From: Roseibium album
GTDB lineage: Bacteria > Pseudomonadota > Alphaproteobacteria > Rhizobiales > Stappiaceae
DNA: 64,000 nucleotides
Assembly: GCA_001404055.1 (NCBI GenBank)
Contig: CXTY01000003.1
Span: 248,001 to 312,000, forward strand
Direction: 5' to 3'
The notes beneath the pieces were generated by a model. The model did no database searches. It was not told the origin of the DNA and saw only the letters and a program-made list of their open reading frames with translations. Below are positions 7,969-16,495 of the stretch, piece by piece (the stretch's first letter is position 1; every line of letters starts with the position of its first letter). The position numbers and the translations under genes are program-made.

Positions 7969-9058
7969 GAGACAACACTCCTTCATTCAAATCAGAACGC
8001 AGAGCCCGGCCTGACTGGTTGTCAAACAAGGTGACCGTTGCGCCGTCGAATTCCAGACCGACATGCTCCCCGGCCCGCACGGATTGATCAGATGGTATCC
8101 GCGCCTTCAGTTCGCCATTTCCGGTCTTCAGGGTTACGATTTGCGTGGTGCCAAGATACTCGGCAGCGCGAACTTCGCCGCGCAGTGTTCCATTGTCATT
8201 GAGCGAGATGTGTTCTGGCCGAATGCCATAAACAAGGTCACCTTCAAAAGGCTCCTGAGCCTTTGGAACCAAAAGCTCCTCATGATGCATCATCACCGAG
8301 GAGGACCCAGCGTGAACCTGACCATGAAACCTCAGGAAATTCATTGAAGGTGAACCGATGAATTCGGCAACAAACATTGTCGAAGGCTTGTCGTAGATAT
8401 CCTGAGGCGTTCCGAACTGCTCGATGACGCCGTGGTTCATCACGACAATCTTGTCGCCCATCTGCATGGCTTCCAGCTGGTCATGTGTCACGTAGACCGT
8501 GGTGGCTCCCATGCGGTCATGAAGGGCGCGAAGCTCTTCAGCCATATGCTCGCGGAATTCCGCATCAAGCGCGCCCAGCGGTTCATCCATCATGAAAGCT
8601 TTCGGGTCCCGAACGATGGCGCGTCCCAGGGCGACCCGTTGCCGGTCTCCTCCAGACAGCCCGCCGACCGGCCGGTCGAGGATGTCCTCGATGCCCAGGA
8701 TGCGGGTAACCTCGTCGACCTTTGCCGAGACTTCCCTTTTTGACATGCCCTGACTGACCAGCGGATAGCTGATGTTCTTTCGGACATTCATATGGGGGTA
8801 GAGCGCGAACATCTGGAACACAAAGGCAATGTCCCGTTTGCTTGCCGGTCTCTGGCCGACTTCTTCGCCGTCGATATAGATCTCGCCGGATGTCGGGAGC
8901 TCCAGTCCTGCGATCATCCGCAGGGTCGTGGTCTTGCCGCACCCTGACGGTCCGAGAAGCATGAAAAACTCACCATCCTCAATCTTGAAGGAAGACGACT
9001 GCACCGCTGTGAAGTCACCAAATTCCTTCCTGAGGTTTCGAATTACAATCTCAGCCAT
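7961..9058 (-). CDS. ABC transporter ATPase, MalK/UgpC class (first of two)
   Basis: Nucleotide-binding subunit, 365 residues from the ATG at 9058. Walker A GPSGCGKTTT, Q-loop FQMFALYPHMNVRKNI, signature LSGGDRQR, Walker B AFMMDEPLGALDAEFR and switch His (VYVTHDQLEAM) are present. The C-terminal regulatory region contains GIRPEHISL and ends with a second beta-rich segment. The longer reading frame upstream of 9058 overlaps the small membrane-protein gene and was rejected. It sits five bases after that gene and overlaps the second ATPase, so all three are expected to be made together. The two ATPases are clearly related but different, so a heterodimer driving one permease pair is the simplest reading. 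Confidence 0.92.
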   Translation of the reverse strand: MAEIVIRNLRKEFGDFTAVQSSSFKIEDGEFFMLLGPSGCGKTTTLRMIAGLELPTSGEIYIDGEEVGQRPASKRDIAFVFQMFALYPHMNVRKNISYPLVSQGMSKREVSAKVDEVTRILGIEDILDRPVGGLSGGDRQRVALGRAIVRDPKAFMMDEPLGALDAEFREHMAEELRALHDRMGATTVYVTHDQLEAMQMGDKIVVMNHGVIEQFGTPQDIYDKPSTMFVAEFIGSPSMNFLRFHGQVHAGSSSVMMHHEELLVPKAQEPFEGDLVYGIRPEHISLNDNGTLRGEVRAAEYLGTTQIVTLKTGNGELKARIPSDQSVRAGEHVGLEFDGATVTLFDNQSGRALRSDLNEGVLSHG

Positions 9059-9063
9059 GTCGA

Positions 9064-9252
9064 TTATTCCGGAAAGTGGCTGACGACGATGAACATCACC
9101 GTACCGGTCAGCGTGACAATGAAGGAATAGGTGAAAGCCCACAGAACCAATGGCTGCATCAGCATGATCACGCCAACCGCAATCAAAATGGATGCAAGCA
9201 TTTCCCAGGCCCCACGGCGAAAATGGACCAAGCCGCTGACAAATTCACTCAT
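9064..9252 (-). CDS. Small two-helix membrane protein of the ABC importer operon
   Basis: Sixty-two residues: MSEFVSGLVHFRRGAWEMLA then two hydrophobic helices (SILIAVGVIMLMQPLVLWAF and YSFIVTLTGTVMFIVVSHF) with a very short link. Its ATG overlaps the stop of the upstream permease (ATGA, 9249-9252) and the first ATPase starts five bases after its stop, so it is embedded in the operon and translated with it. Small membrane proteins in the same place are known in rhizobial glycerol-type ABC operons (glpU), but I cannot claim homology. A role as an accessory subunit or stabiliser of the permease pair is plausible. The biased codons and tight spacing make it a real gene. Confidence 0.78.
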   Translation of the reverse strand: MSEFVSGLVHFRRGAWEMLASILIAVGVIMLMQPLVLWAFTYSFIVTLTGTVMFIVVSHFPE

Positions 9253-10190
9253 TTGCGAACCGCTCCGAAGGTTATGCCGCGCAGAAGATGCTTGCGAAGC
9301 AGAATTGTGAATACCATCACGGGAATGAGGAACAGGGTTGCGCCTGCGGCAACCGCCGGCCAGTCCTGGCCACCGACGCCGATGATTGTCGGGATGAAGG
9401 GAGGTGCCGTCTGCGCCGTACCGGATGTCAGCAGGACAGCAAAAGCATACTCGTTCCACGAAAAGATCAGGCAGAAGATGGCCGTTGATGCGATCCCGGT
9501 CGCCGCCTGCGGCAGCACAACCTTGTAGAACGCCTGGAACCGCGTGTAGCCGTCAATCAGCGCCGCTTCTTCGTATTCGCGCGGAATCTCATCAATGAAC
9601 CCCTTCAGGAGCCAAACTGCCAGCGAGATGTTCACGGCCGTGTAAAGAAGGATCATGCCGAGATGGGTGTCTGACAATCCGAGTTTTCGGAACATCAGGA
9701 AAATCGGAATGGCAACGGCTATCGGCGGCATCATCCTGGTGGACAGAATGAAGAACAGAAGATCGTCCTTCAAAGGCACCTTGAACCTTGAGAACGCGTA
9801 GGCCGCCAAGGTTCCAAGGAAGACGGACAGGAAGGTGGAGCCGAACCCGATAATGACCGAGTTCAAAAAGCGTTCGCCATAACGTGACGGGCCAGCAATG
9901 ACCATGTCGCGATCGCGGACGATCTCTTCATACCAGGTTGCCGGAGGCGGCAAGGCTTCAAGCTGTTCCTGTCCGATGCGGGTGCGGGTTGTAAACAGGT
10001 TTACGTAGCCTTCCAGCGAGGGTTCAAAAACCACTTTCGGCGGATAGGCGATGGCATCAACCGGAGATTTGAACCCGGTTGTGATGATCCAGACCAGCGG
10101 CAAGAGCGTGATGATCGCGTAGACGATAACCAGTGTGCCAGCCACCCATTTTTGCCGCGAAGACGGTTCTGTGATGGAATAGCCGCTCAT
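9249..10190 (-). CDS. ABC transporter permease, MalG/UgpE class
   Basis: Inner-membrane permease of 313 residues. The ATG at 10190 is chosen because it overlaps the upstream permease stop as ATGA. Visible features: first helix GTLVIVYAIITLLPLVWIIT, a long periplasmic loop (YVNLFTTRTRIGQEQLEALP), several helices, and the EAA loop near the C-terminus (EYEEAALIDGYTRFQAFYKV, then VLPQAATG), which docks on the ATPase. This is the MalG-type half; its partner is the MalF-type gene just upstream. Confidence 0.9.
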   Translation of the reverse strand: MSGYSITEPSSRQKWVAGTLVIVYAIITLLPLVWIITTGFKSPVDAIAYPPKVVFEPSLEGYVNLFTTRTRIGQEQLEALPPPATWYEEIVRDRDMVIAGPSRYGERFLNSVIIGFGSTFLSVFLGTLAAYAFSRFKVPLKDDLLFFILSTRMMPPIAVAIPIFLMFRKLGLSDTHLGMILLYTAVNISLAVWLLKGFIDEIPREYEEAALIDGYTRFQAFYKVVLPQAATGIASTAIFCLIFSWNEYAFAVLLTSGTAQTAPPFIPTIIGVGGQDWPAVAAGATLFLIPVMVFTILLRKHLLRGITFGAVRK

Positions 10191-11134
10191 CTTTCTTTCA
10201 CCTTGTTGAGGGCCTTCACGTAAATTGAGGCCAGACCGAAGACAGTTACGAAAAGGATGATCGCGTATGCAGAGGCATAGCCGGTACGCCACTTTTCAAA
10301 AGCTTCGCGTTTCAGATTGATGGACGTGAGTTCGGTTATGGATCCCGGACCGCCTCCGGTGAGCTGCACGACCAGATCGAACATCTTGAAGTTCTCAATA
10401 CCGCGGAACAGGACGGCCAGCATGAGGAAGGGCAGCACCATGGGAACTGTGATTGTCCAGAACTGGCGCCACTTGCTGGCCCGATCGATTTCCGCAGCCT
10501 CATAGATATAGTCCGGTATCGATCGAAGCCCGGCCAGACATATGAGCATCACAAATGGGGTCCACATCCAGGTGTCGACGATCACGATTGCCCATGGGGC
10601 GAGTGCGACGTCCCCGATCATCTCGAATGACGACGGATCGATCCCGGTCAAAAAGGAGACCGCGTAATTGAAGAGACCGATTTGGGGTTGATAGAGAAAG
10701 GTCCAGAAGTTCCCGACAACCGCTGGAGACAACATCATTGGTAGCACGATCAGTGTCGTCCAAAGATCATTGCCCTTGAATTTTCGGTTGATCAGCCAGG
10801 CGAGTGCGAAGCCGATCAGAACCTGCAGGAATATTGTCCAGAACAGAAAGTGAGCGGTCGCCTGCATTGTCAGCCAGATATCGCTATCGGTCAGAATGCG
10901 CTCATAATTCCGCAACCCAATGAAGTCGACTTCCCGGTTAGGCCGGTTTGCCTTGTAGTTGGTAAAGCTCAGATTGATCGTCCAGATCAACGGAAAGATA
11001 TTCACCGCTAGCAGGAGAAAAATGGATGGCGCAACAAATAACCAGGCGATCGTGCGATCGGATAAACCTCTGATTTTTGAAGCGACGGATGGAGGTGTCG
11101 CCTTTGCTACGCGGTCGATGGGTGTGTCGGACAT
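10187..11134 (-). CDS. ABC transporter permease, MalF/UgpA class
   Basis: Inner-membrane permease of 315 residues, starting at ATG 11134 (MSDTPIDRVAKATPPSVASK). Contains the first helix WLFVAPSIFLLLAVNIFPLI, the segment DFIGLRNYERILTDSDIW typical of MalF-class permeases, and the EAA loop YEAAEIDRASKWRQFWTITV. The frame extends upstream to 11218, but that part overlaps the two intergenic hairpins and lacks a ribosome site. Coupled to the MalG-type gene through an ATGA overlap. Confidence 0.9.
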   Translation of the reverse strand: MSDTPIDRVAKATPPSVASKIRGLSDRTIAWLFVAPSIFLLLAVNIFPLIWTINLSFTNYKANRPNREVDFIGLRNYERILTDSDIWLTMQATAHFLFWTIFLQVLIGFALAWLINRKFKGNDLWTTLIVLPMMLSPAVVGNFWTFLYQPQIGLFNYAVSFLTGIDPSSFEMIGDVALAPWAIVIVDTWMWTPFVMLICLAGLRSIPDYIYEAAEIDRASKWRQFWTITVPMVLPFLMLAVLFRGIENFKMFDLVVQLTGGGPGSITELTSINLKREAFEKWRTGYASAYAIILFVTVFGLASIYVKALNKVKER

Positions 11135-11171
11135 TTGCCGCCCTTCCAGGGATACTTTACCGGAAAGTTCA

Positions 11172-11234
11172 GGCCCGGAATGCCCGGGCCCAAGTTTCTG
11201 AGACAGACGGCCCACCACAGCTGCGGACCGTCTG
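11172..11234. promoter_or_regulatory. Two intergenic hairpins after the binding-protein gene
   Basis: CAGACGG (11204-11210) pairs with CCGTCTG (11228-11234), and GGCCCGG (11172-11178) pairs with CCGGGCC (11184-11190) over a five-base loop. Both lie between the binding-protein stop and the first permease. Hairpins here are common in binding-protein operons; they stabilise the upstream message and limit read-through so the binding protein is made in excess of the membrane subunits. Confidence 0.6.
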
Positions 11235-11250
11235 CGTTTGTGGGGGTATT

Positions 11251-12567
11251 TTAGATTTTGCCTTCGTCTTCGAAGGTCTCAGTCCAATCCTCGATCAGCT
11301 TGTCGAGGGCCTCCTGTGCGGTACCTTGATCGGCAACCACGTAGTCATGCATCCGCTTTTGCATGGCGAGCAGAAGCTCGGCATAGGCAGGCTCTTGCCA
11401 GAAGTCCTGAACAGCAGCCATCGCTTTCAAGAACTCACCAGCAAATGGTGCGGACTCTGGGAAGCCCGGGTCATTCAAGACAGAGTTATGTGCCGAGTAT
11501 CCGCCAAGTTCCCACCATTTTGCCTGAACATCAGGCTGCGCAAACCATTTGACGTATTCAAGAGCAGCGTCCTGATTTTCCGAATAGGCAACAACGGAAA
11601 TTCCCTGACCACCGAGGGTAGATCCCTCGACCTTTTGGGGAGGATTGGCAAAGAAACCTAGCTTATCACCAACATCAGGATCCGCCGCCAGGCCAGGGAA
11701 GAACGCAAACCAGTTCATACCCATCGCAACCTGACCGGATTTGATCGCATCCAGACCAGCAACCATGTAACCGTCTGAATAACCGGGAGGCGTCGCTGTT
11801 TTATAGAATTCCTTATAGAATTCAAGGGCGTCAACAGCATCAGCCGAATTTACGGCACCCTCCATGTCATACTTTCCTGGCGTATTCTCGTATTTGAAAC
11901 CCCACGGATAGAGCGCAGAAGTGACGCCCATCGTGATACCTTCAGAGCCGCGTTCCGTATGAATGGTTGCCCCGTATCGCGTTTGCCCGTCAACTTCACG
12001 GCCCTGGAAAAACTGTGCGGTTTCCAATAGCTCTTTCTGGGTATTCGGCACCCCAAGATCACGACCATGCTTGGCTTTGAATTCAGCCTGAAGCTCAGGA
12101 TCCGCAAACCAGTCTTTCCTGTAGTACCAGCCGTTGGCGTCGCCCATGGCTGGCAGGGCGTAGTAGTTTGGCGTGCCTTTCGGCCATGTTGAATATGCAT
12201 AAACGGTCGCTGGTGCGAAATCGTCCATGCTGATGCCTTCACTGTCGAAGAACGTGTTCAGCTTGACGTAATGACCACTCTCGGCGCCGCCGCCGATCCA
12301 CTGGCTGTCACCAATCAACAAGTCACAAAGTTTGCCGCCGGAATTCAATTCATTAAGCATCCGGTCTGCAAAATTCGGCCAGGGCACAAATTCGAAGTTC
12401 ATTGTGTGCCCGGACTGAGATTCAAATTCCTTTGACAATTCAACAAGTGCGTTCGCTGGATCCCAGGCCGCCCAACAAAGCGTCAGGTCAGCAGCTTGGG
12501 CGTTTGAAGCGGTAAATCCGCCTGCCGCCACGAGAGCGGTCGCCGCGAGAAGTTTCGCAGTTTTCAT
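11251..12567 (-). CDS. ABC transporter substrate-binding protein, family 1, for a polyol- or ketose-like ligand
   Basis: Periplasmic binding protein, 438 residues from ATG 12567; GGGAGGAA lies eight bases upstream. Sec signal MKTAKLLAATALVAAGGFTA, cleaved after SNAQA (about residue 25). The mature N-terminus reads ADLTLCWAAWDPANALVELS, then FEFVPWPNFADRMLNELNSG and CDLLIGDSQWIGGGAESGHY, a family 1 pattern with aromatic residues suited to stacking on a sugar. It is the first structural gene after the LacI regulator, with two operators in front. Because the operon ends in a DhaK-type kinase, the ligand is probably a small polyol or ketose; this is inferred from context only. Confidence 0.9.
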   Translation of the reverse strand: MKTAKLLAATALVAAGGFTASNAQAADLTLCWAAWDPANALVELSKEFESQSGHTMNFEFVPWPNFADRMLNELNSGGKLCDLLIGDSQWIGGGAESGHYVKLNTFFDSEGISMDDFAPATVYAYSTWPKGTPNYYALPAMGDANGWYYRKDWFADPELQAEFKAKHGRDLGVPNTQKELLETAQFFQGREVDGQTRYGATIHTERGSEGITMGVTSALYPWGFKYENTPGKYDMEGAVNSADAVDALEFYKEFYKTATPPGYSDGYMVAGLDAIKSGQVAMGMNWFAFFPGLAADPDVGDKLGFFANPPQKVEGSTLGGQGISVVAYSENQDAALEYVKWFAQPDVQAKWWELGGYSAHNSVLNDPGFPESAPFAGEFLKAMAAVQDFWQEPAYAELLLAMQKRMHDYVVADQGTAQEALDKLIEDWTETFEDEGKI

Positions 12568-12645
12568 GGGTGTATTCCTCCCGAAAAGGTAGCACGTCGG
12601 CGCATGCCGGACGGGCACTCCTCCAAGTGCAAGGCAACGATAACT

Positions 12646-12690
12646 GACATACGTATGTCCAGTCAATACACAAACTGACATACGTCTTTC
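12646..12690. promoter_or_regulatory. Two LacI-type operators before the ABC operon
   Basis: GACATACGTATGTC at 12646-12659 is a perfect 14-base palindrome with the central CG typical of LacI-family sites. GACATACGTCTTTC at 12677-12690 keeps one arm and the centre. Centres are 31 bases apart, about three helical turns. The same word occurs upstream of the regulator (13864) and of the chemoreceptor (16086). Confidence 0.85.
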
Positions 12691-12796
12691 TTTTTGAGTC
12701 AAAAACATATCCAACTAGCCTGCATGAGCAGCATAGATACTTGAATTAGCTAATTTTTTTGAAATTGACGTACAGCTGAAAATTGTTCCGAAAAAC

Positions 12797-13825
12797 TCAG
12801 TAAAGATTCTCTCGCATGATGATTTCGATGCGAATCTGCTCTTGAGCTTCAAAAATATCAGCGCCATCGCACTTGGCACGCAACACACGCAAGGCACTGC
12901 GAACGAGATGACCGACGTTTTGTACGATTACAGCATCGAGCTCAGCTTCAAGCAGTGCTTGACGTGTGACCGACGTTAAATCATGCGCAATGACAACCAG
13001 TTCATTAAGGTCGGCATATTCGCGCAAGGCATCCAGCATTACGGCGTTGCCTGAACCCATGGAATAGACGGCTTTCAAATCCGGGTGGGCTGATACAGCG
13101 TGTTTTAAAGTCTCGTGAATCCGATCAGGATCATCGTAAAATTCTATTGTAGGAAGCGTTTTCAGATGCCGGGAACCCTGGGAGAGCACTTCATCAAGGC
13201 CATATCGCCTTTCAATGCTATCGCGTGCCACCATTGAGTTGGTGACAACCAGGATACTTCCGGTTTCGTTTCGCAGAAATTTTCCCAAGAGAGCGCCCAC
13301 CGTTTTCCCGGCGGAAAAGTTGTCTATCCCGACAAAGTGGTGGCACTTCGAATTCGGCAGGTCCGACACAAGCGCGACCACGTAGATCCCGGCACTTTTG
13401 ATATGAGCAATAGCATCGCGAACTTGCGGCGTTTCCGGTACCATGATCGCCACACCGTCCAGCTCGGACAAGTTGAGTGTTTTTAAGCTGTCCACGACGG
13501 CATGAGGATCGGCAGCATTGACTAACATGACGTCGACATTCGCCCTGTCGACAATCTGGGTTCCGGACGCTTCTGCCACGGCTGCAACAATCGTCTCGAC
13601 AAAGTGGTTTGGTCCATCTGGCAGCACAAAGACAAACCTGTACCGTCTCTGCATTGCAAGGTTGGCAGCGTTAGTATCACGCACATAACCAAGTTTCTTG
13701 ACCGCGGCCTTTACGCGTTCCGCATTCTTCGGCCGCACGTCCTTGCGGCCATTCAAAACCCGGTCGACGGTTGAAAGACTGACGCCAGCTTCGCGCGCGA
13801 TATCATGTACCGTTGGCTTGACCAT
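12797..13825 (-). CDS. LacI-family transcription regulator of the ABC/DhaK operon
   Basis: Repressor of 342 residues. N-terminal LacI helix-turn-helix VHDIAREAGVSLSTVDRVLN (6-25) with the hinge KKLGYVRDTNAANLAMQRRY, then a periplasmic-binding-protein type effector domain (RFVFVLPDGPNHFVETIVAA; GIDNFSAGKTVGALLGKFL) as in the RbsR/CytR-like branch that binds free sugars. Start ATG 13825 follows AAGGAGGTGGA, an almost perfect Shine-Dalgarno that lies in a CCTCCT/AGGAGG mini inverted repeat (13830-13843) and might be partly hidden in the mRNA. A matching operator lies 39 bases upstream of its own start, so autoregulation is expected. Same strand and just upstream of the importer it most likely controls. 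Confidence 0.9.
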   Translation of the reverse strand: MVKPTVHDIAREAGVSLSTVDRVLNGRKDVRPKNAERVKAAVKKLGYVRDTNAANLAMQRRYRFVFVLPDGPNHFVETIVAAVAEASGTQIVDRANVDVMLVNAADPHAVVDSLKTLNLSELDGVAIMVPETPQVRDAIAHIKSAGIYVVALVSDLPNSKCHHFVGIDNFSAGKTVGALLGKFLRNETGSILVVTNSMVARDSIERRYGLDEVLSQGSRHLKTLPTIEFYDDPDRIHETLKHAVSAHPDLKAVYSMGSGNAVMLDALREYADLNELVVIAHDLTSVTRQALLEAELDAVIVQNVGHLVRSALRVLRAKCDGADIFEAQEQIRIEIIMRENLY

Positions 13826-13863
13826 TCCACCTCCTTGAGGAGGCTAATCTCGCGCAACACGCT

Positions 13864-13877
13864 GACATACGTCAATC
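13864..13877. promoter_or_regulatory. LacI-type operator before the regulator gene (autoregulation)
   Basis: GACATACGTCAATC keeps the left arm and CG centre of the operator GACATACGTATGTC; the right arm is degenerate. It lies 39-52 bases ahead of the regulator ATG. Confidence 0.7.
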
Positions 13878-13945
13878 AAAATGCGCGTATCACACTTGAT
13901 TTCCAACGATTACGTCAAGGATTCCAGCAAGTTGCCCAACGAGAT

Positions 13946-13976
13946 GAGCAGCGTCTGACAGCTTCAGACGCTGCTC
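13946..13976. terminator. 13-bp perfect hairpin between chemoreceptor and regulator
   Basis: GAGCAGCGTCTGA and TCAGACGCTGCTC flank a five-base loop, 19 bases past the chemoreceptor stop. No T-run follows on the minus strand; on the plus strand CTTTT follows. It probably ends the chemoreceptor message, insulating it from the regulator. Confidence 0.6.
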
Positions 13977-13994
13977 CTTTTGGCATTTCACCTA

Positions 13995-16064
13995 TCAGGC
14001 GGCTGCAACGTCGTCCAAAAAACTGTCGACCACATTGTTGAAAGATTCGATTTCTTCAGCAACCTGATTTGAGGCCTCTGCAACTTTTGCAGCGCCGTCG
14101 GACGCATCTGAAGCCTGGCTGGTGACTTCTTCCATTCCGGAGGCAACAGTAAGTGTTCCCTCGGCAGCCCGCTGCGCACTTCCACTAATCTCCATGGTTG
14201 CCGCGCTCTGTTGCTCAACAGCTGCGGCGATCGCTTCAGTCCCTGCCTTTACGTCCTCCATTGTGCTGGAAATCTCTTCGATCGCATTTGCAGAAGCTGA
14301 CGAAGATTCACGAATTGCATTGATCTGATCGGAAATTTCGACGGTCGCCCGAGACGTTTGTTCGGCAAGTGACTTCACCTCCGATGCAACAACAGCAAAG
14401 CCCTTGCCAGCCTCCCCGGCTCGCGCTGCCTCAATCGTTGCATTGAGAGCGAGCAGATTGGTTTTCTCGGCGATACCGGTGATCAAACTGAGAATTTCCC
14501 CGATCGTTTGCGCAGAACCAACAAGACTGGAGACCTGGTGGTTGGTGTTGGAAGCTTTTGATGCTGCCTCCACCGCAACTTCCGTTGCGCGCTGCACATG
14601 GTGACTGATTTCACCAATCGAAGAAGATAGTTCCTCTGCTGCGGCGGCAACACTGCGAACCTCTCCCGAAGCTTGATCGATACAGGATCGTGCGTTCGTT
14701 GCCTGATCCCGGGTCGCAACGGAGGACTGTGTCAGAGTTCCAGCGGTCTGCCGCATGATATCCATATTGCCCGTAACCCTTGTGAGTTGCTCCGTCGCCG
14801 ATAAGCGAAACTGATTGATCAGGTCGTCAACCTTCGCTTGCCGGGTGCGCTGCGCTTCTTCTTCCGATTTCAGCTCAGCTTCCAGTTTCTGGCGTTCAAG
14901 GCCATTGCGTCTGAAAATGTCAATTGCCTCGAACAGTGCGTGCACTTCGCGGATGGGGGACGTTCGGTTGGTGCCGGTTTCAAAGTCTCCGGTTGCCAAT
15001 GCATCCAGCTTGCTGGTCGCATTTCGGATGGGCAGGCTGAAGATCCTGTTTGCGGCAAAGGAAAGGCCGATCGCAATTGCAAGGCACAGAACTACCACAC
15101 TTAAGACCGACAGGTTCGCCGTTTGGGAATTGGACAGCGCACTGGCAATGGCCTGGGACTGATTGTCAGCCGCATTCACCCGCATCTTGTTGGTAATGCT
15201 TGATATTTCGGCGTATGCCAAGTCGATGGACTTCTGATTTCGAGCAACTTTCAAGACAGACGCCGCGAATTTATCGATGGATTGTCTGAGGTAATCAATC
15301 TCTTCCAGGGCATTTTTTACCCGTCGCTTTTCGCTCTTGCTGCCGTTGGCATAAACTTCCCTGGCGCGCGTGACCTGACGTGTTCCCGCATCAAGGCTCT
15401 GGATCGCCAGGTCCTGCGTGAACGGCCTTGGGTCTACAAGGAACTTGATAATCTTGGGATTAGCCTCGGCAAAGATCAGGACCAGCCCATTGGAGATGGC
15501 CTTGGCGTTCGAGTCTTCCGATTTTTCAAGACGATTGGTCAGCTTTGTAAATGCCCGTTGCATCGAGTCAATTCCGGAACTGACCTGGCTGCCATTTGTC
15601 TTTCTCTCGTTGTTCGCGCCCACTGCTGATTCATAAGCTTCGATCAAACCATGCGTCGCTTCAAGTATCTGAGCGGCCTTCTCCGGATCCTGAATTTCGA
15701 TCTTTACGTCCTTTTTCTCCGGAACTTCACCGGTTTCCCCTTCAATTGTTTCTGAATTTGTCTGGTTGATATCAATCACCGATACCGCTGAAAGCACTCG
15801 AGTTTCAGCCTGTTTGATCAGCGAAGGAGCATCCGGGTTATCCGTCAGCAACGCCTCCTTGATCTGTGAATAGAGCGCACCAACGGCGTTATCGATGTCA
15901 GTCGAGGTCGCAGCCACTTCTGCCTTTTGAGAGACCGTTCCCAAAAAGCCGGAATTGACAAAATTGTAGAATGTAGCAACCCCGCCGTTCACAAGCGCAA
16001 GTACGACCAACCCGGCAATCATGCCGTTCATCGCCAGCGCAAAGCCCAATTTTCTCGTCCGCAT
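13995..16064 (-). CDS. Methyl-accepting chemotaxis protein
   Basis: Transmembrane chemoreceptor, 689 residues from ATG 16064 (in-frame TTG and GTG starts at 16076 and 16073 are possible). Order: N-terminal membrane helix ([20 protein letters not shown]), a long helical periplasmic domain of about 290 residues, a second helix ([20 protein letters not shown], about 330), HAMP ([20 protein letters not shown]), linker coiled coil, and the signalling hairpin whose tip reads [20 protein letters not shown]. It ends FLDDVAAA with no CheR/CheB pentapeptide tether. A perfect copy of the LacI operator (16086-16099) sits 21 bases upstream, so expression should follow the ABC/DhaK operon: the receptor probably senses the same nutrient or its binding protein. 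Confidence 0.93.
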   Translation of the reverse strand: MRTRKLGFALAMNGMIAGLVVLALVNGGVATFYNFVNSGFLGTVSQKAEVAATSTDIDNAVGALYSQIKEALLTDNPDAPSLIKQAETRVLSAVSVIDINQTNSETIEGETGEVPEKKDVKIEIQDPEKAAQILEATHGLIEAYESAVGANNERKTNGSQVSSGIDSMQRAFTKLTNRLEKSEDSNAKAISNGLVLIFAEANPKIIKFLVDPRPFTQDLAIQSLDAGTRQVTRAREVYANGSKSEKRRVKNALEEIDYLRQSIDKFAASVLKVARNQKSIDLAYAEISSITNKMRVNAADNQSQAIASALSNSQTANLSVLSVVVLCLAIAIGLSFAANRIFSLPIRNATSKLDALATGDFETGTNRTSPIREVHALFEAIDIFRRNGLERQKLEAELKSEEEAQRTRQAKVDDLINQFRLSATEQLTRVTGNMDIMRQTAGTLTQSSVATRDQATNARSCIDQASGEVRSVAAAAEELSSSIGEISHHVQRATEVAVEAASKASNTNHQVSSLVGSAQTIGEILSLITGIAEKTNLLALNATIEAARAGEAGKGFAVVASEVKSLAEQTSRATVEISDQINAIRESSSASANAIEEISSTMEDVKAGTEAIAAAVEQQSAATMEISGSAQRAAEGTLTVASGMEEVTSQASDASDGAAKVAEASNQVAEEIESFNNVVDSFLDDVAAA

Positions 16065-16085
16065 TGTTTCCACCAATCCTAAAAA

Positions 16086-16099
16086 GACATACGTATGTC
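16086..16099. promoter_or_regulatory. LacI-type operator before the chemoreceptor
   Basis: GACATACGTATGTC, identical over 14 bases to the operator at 12646-12659 in front of the ABC operon. It lies just upstream of the chemoreceptor ribosome site, where a bound repressor would block transcription. Confidence 0.83.
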
Positions 16100-16495
16100 T
16101 AAATTTGTTCTGTGATTAAAAATCCCGCAGATTTCTGAACAAATCGTTATTGATTGCGTAGGCGAAAGCCTCTGATCTGGTACCTGCCCGCACACGCCAC
16201 CATGTTAACTATCTGAATATGCGAGTTTTTTACCGCTTGAATAAATTTGGAAAATTCGTGGAATTTTTACTTTCGAATAACCCGTATAATCCCTGCCAGA
16301 ACAGAACAAATTCGAAATCGAAGTCTAACTACGATGTAAAAAATCGCCACTGACCAGAAAATATCATTCGTATTTCTTCGGAATTATTTGAAGGCTTCAA
16401 GAGGCATGGCAAAGCACCACAGAGGACAGTCAGTGGCGCATCCACGCTGCCGACCATGCGATATACGGCGATCAGGCCGCTTGCCTGCAGAAAGA
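16100..16495. other. Intergenic, AT-rich, no gene seen
   Basis: Between the chemoreceptor operator and the stop of the enolase-superfamily gene, about 400 bases of AT-rich sequence. It should hold the chemoreceptor promoter, but I cannot point to a convincing -35/-10 pair and no frame with a ribosome site is present. Confidence 0.5.

Noticed and set aside
5315..12567. Rhizobium-type glycerol importer glpSTPQUV
   Set aside because: The paired ATPases and the small membrane protein are similar in layout, but the binding protein lacks the GlpV features I remember and a DhaK-type kinase replaces glycerol kinase genes.
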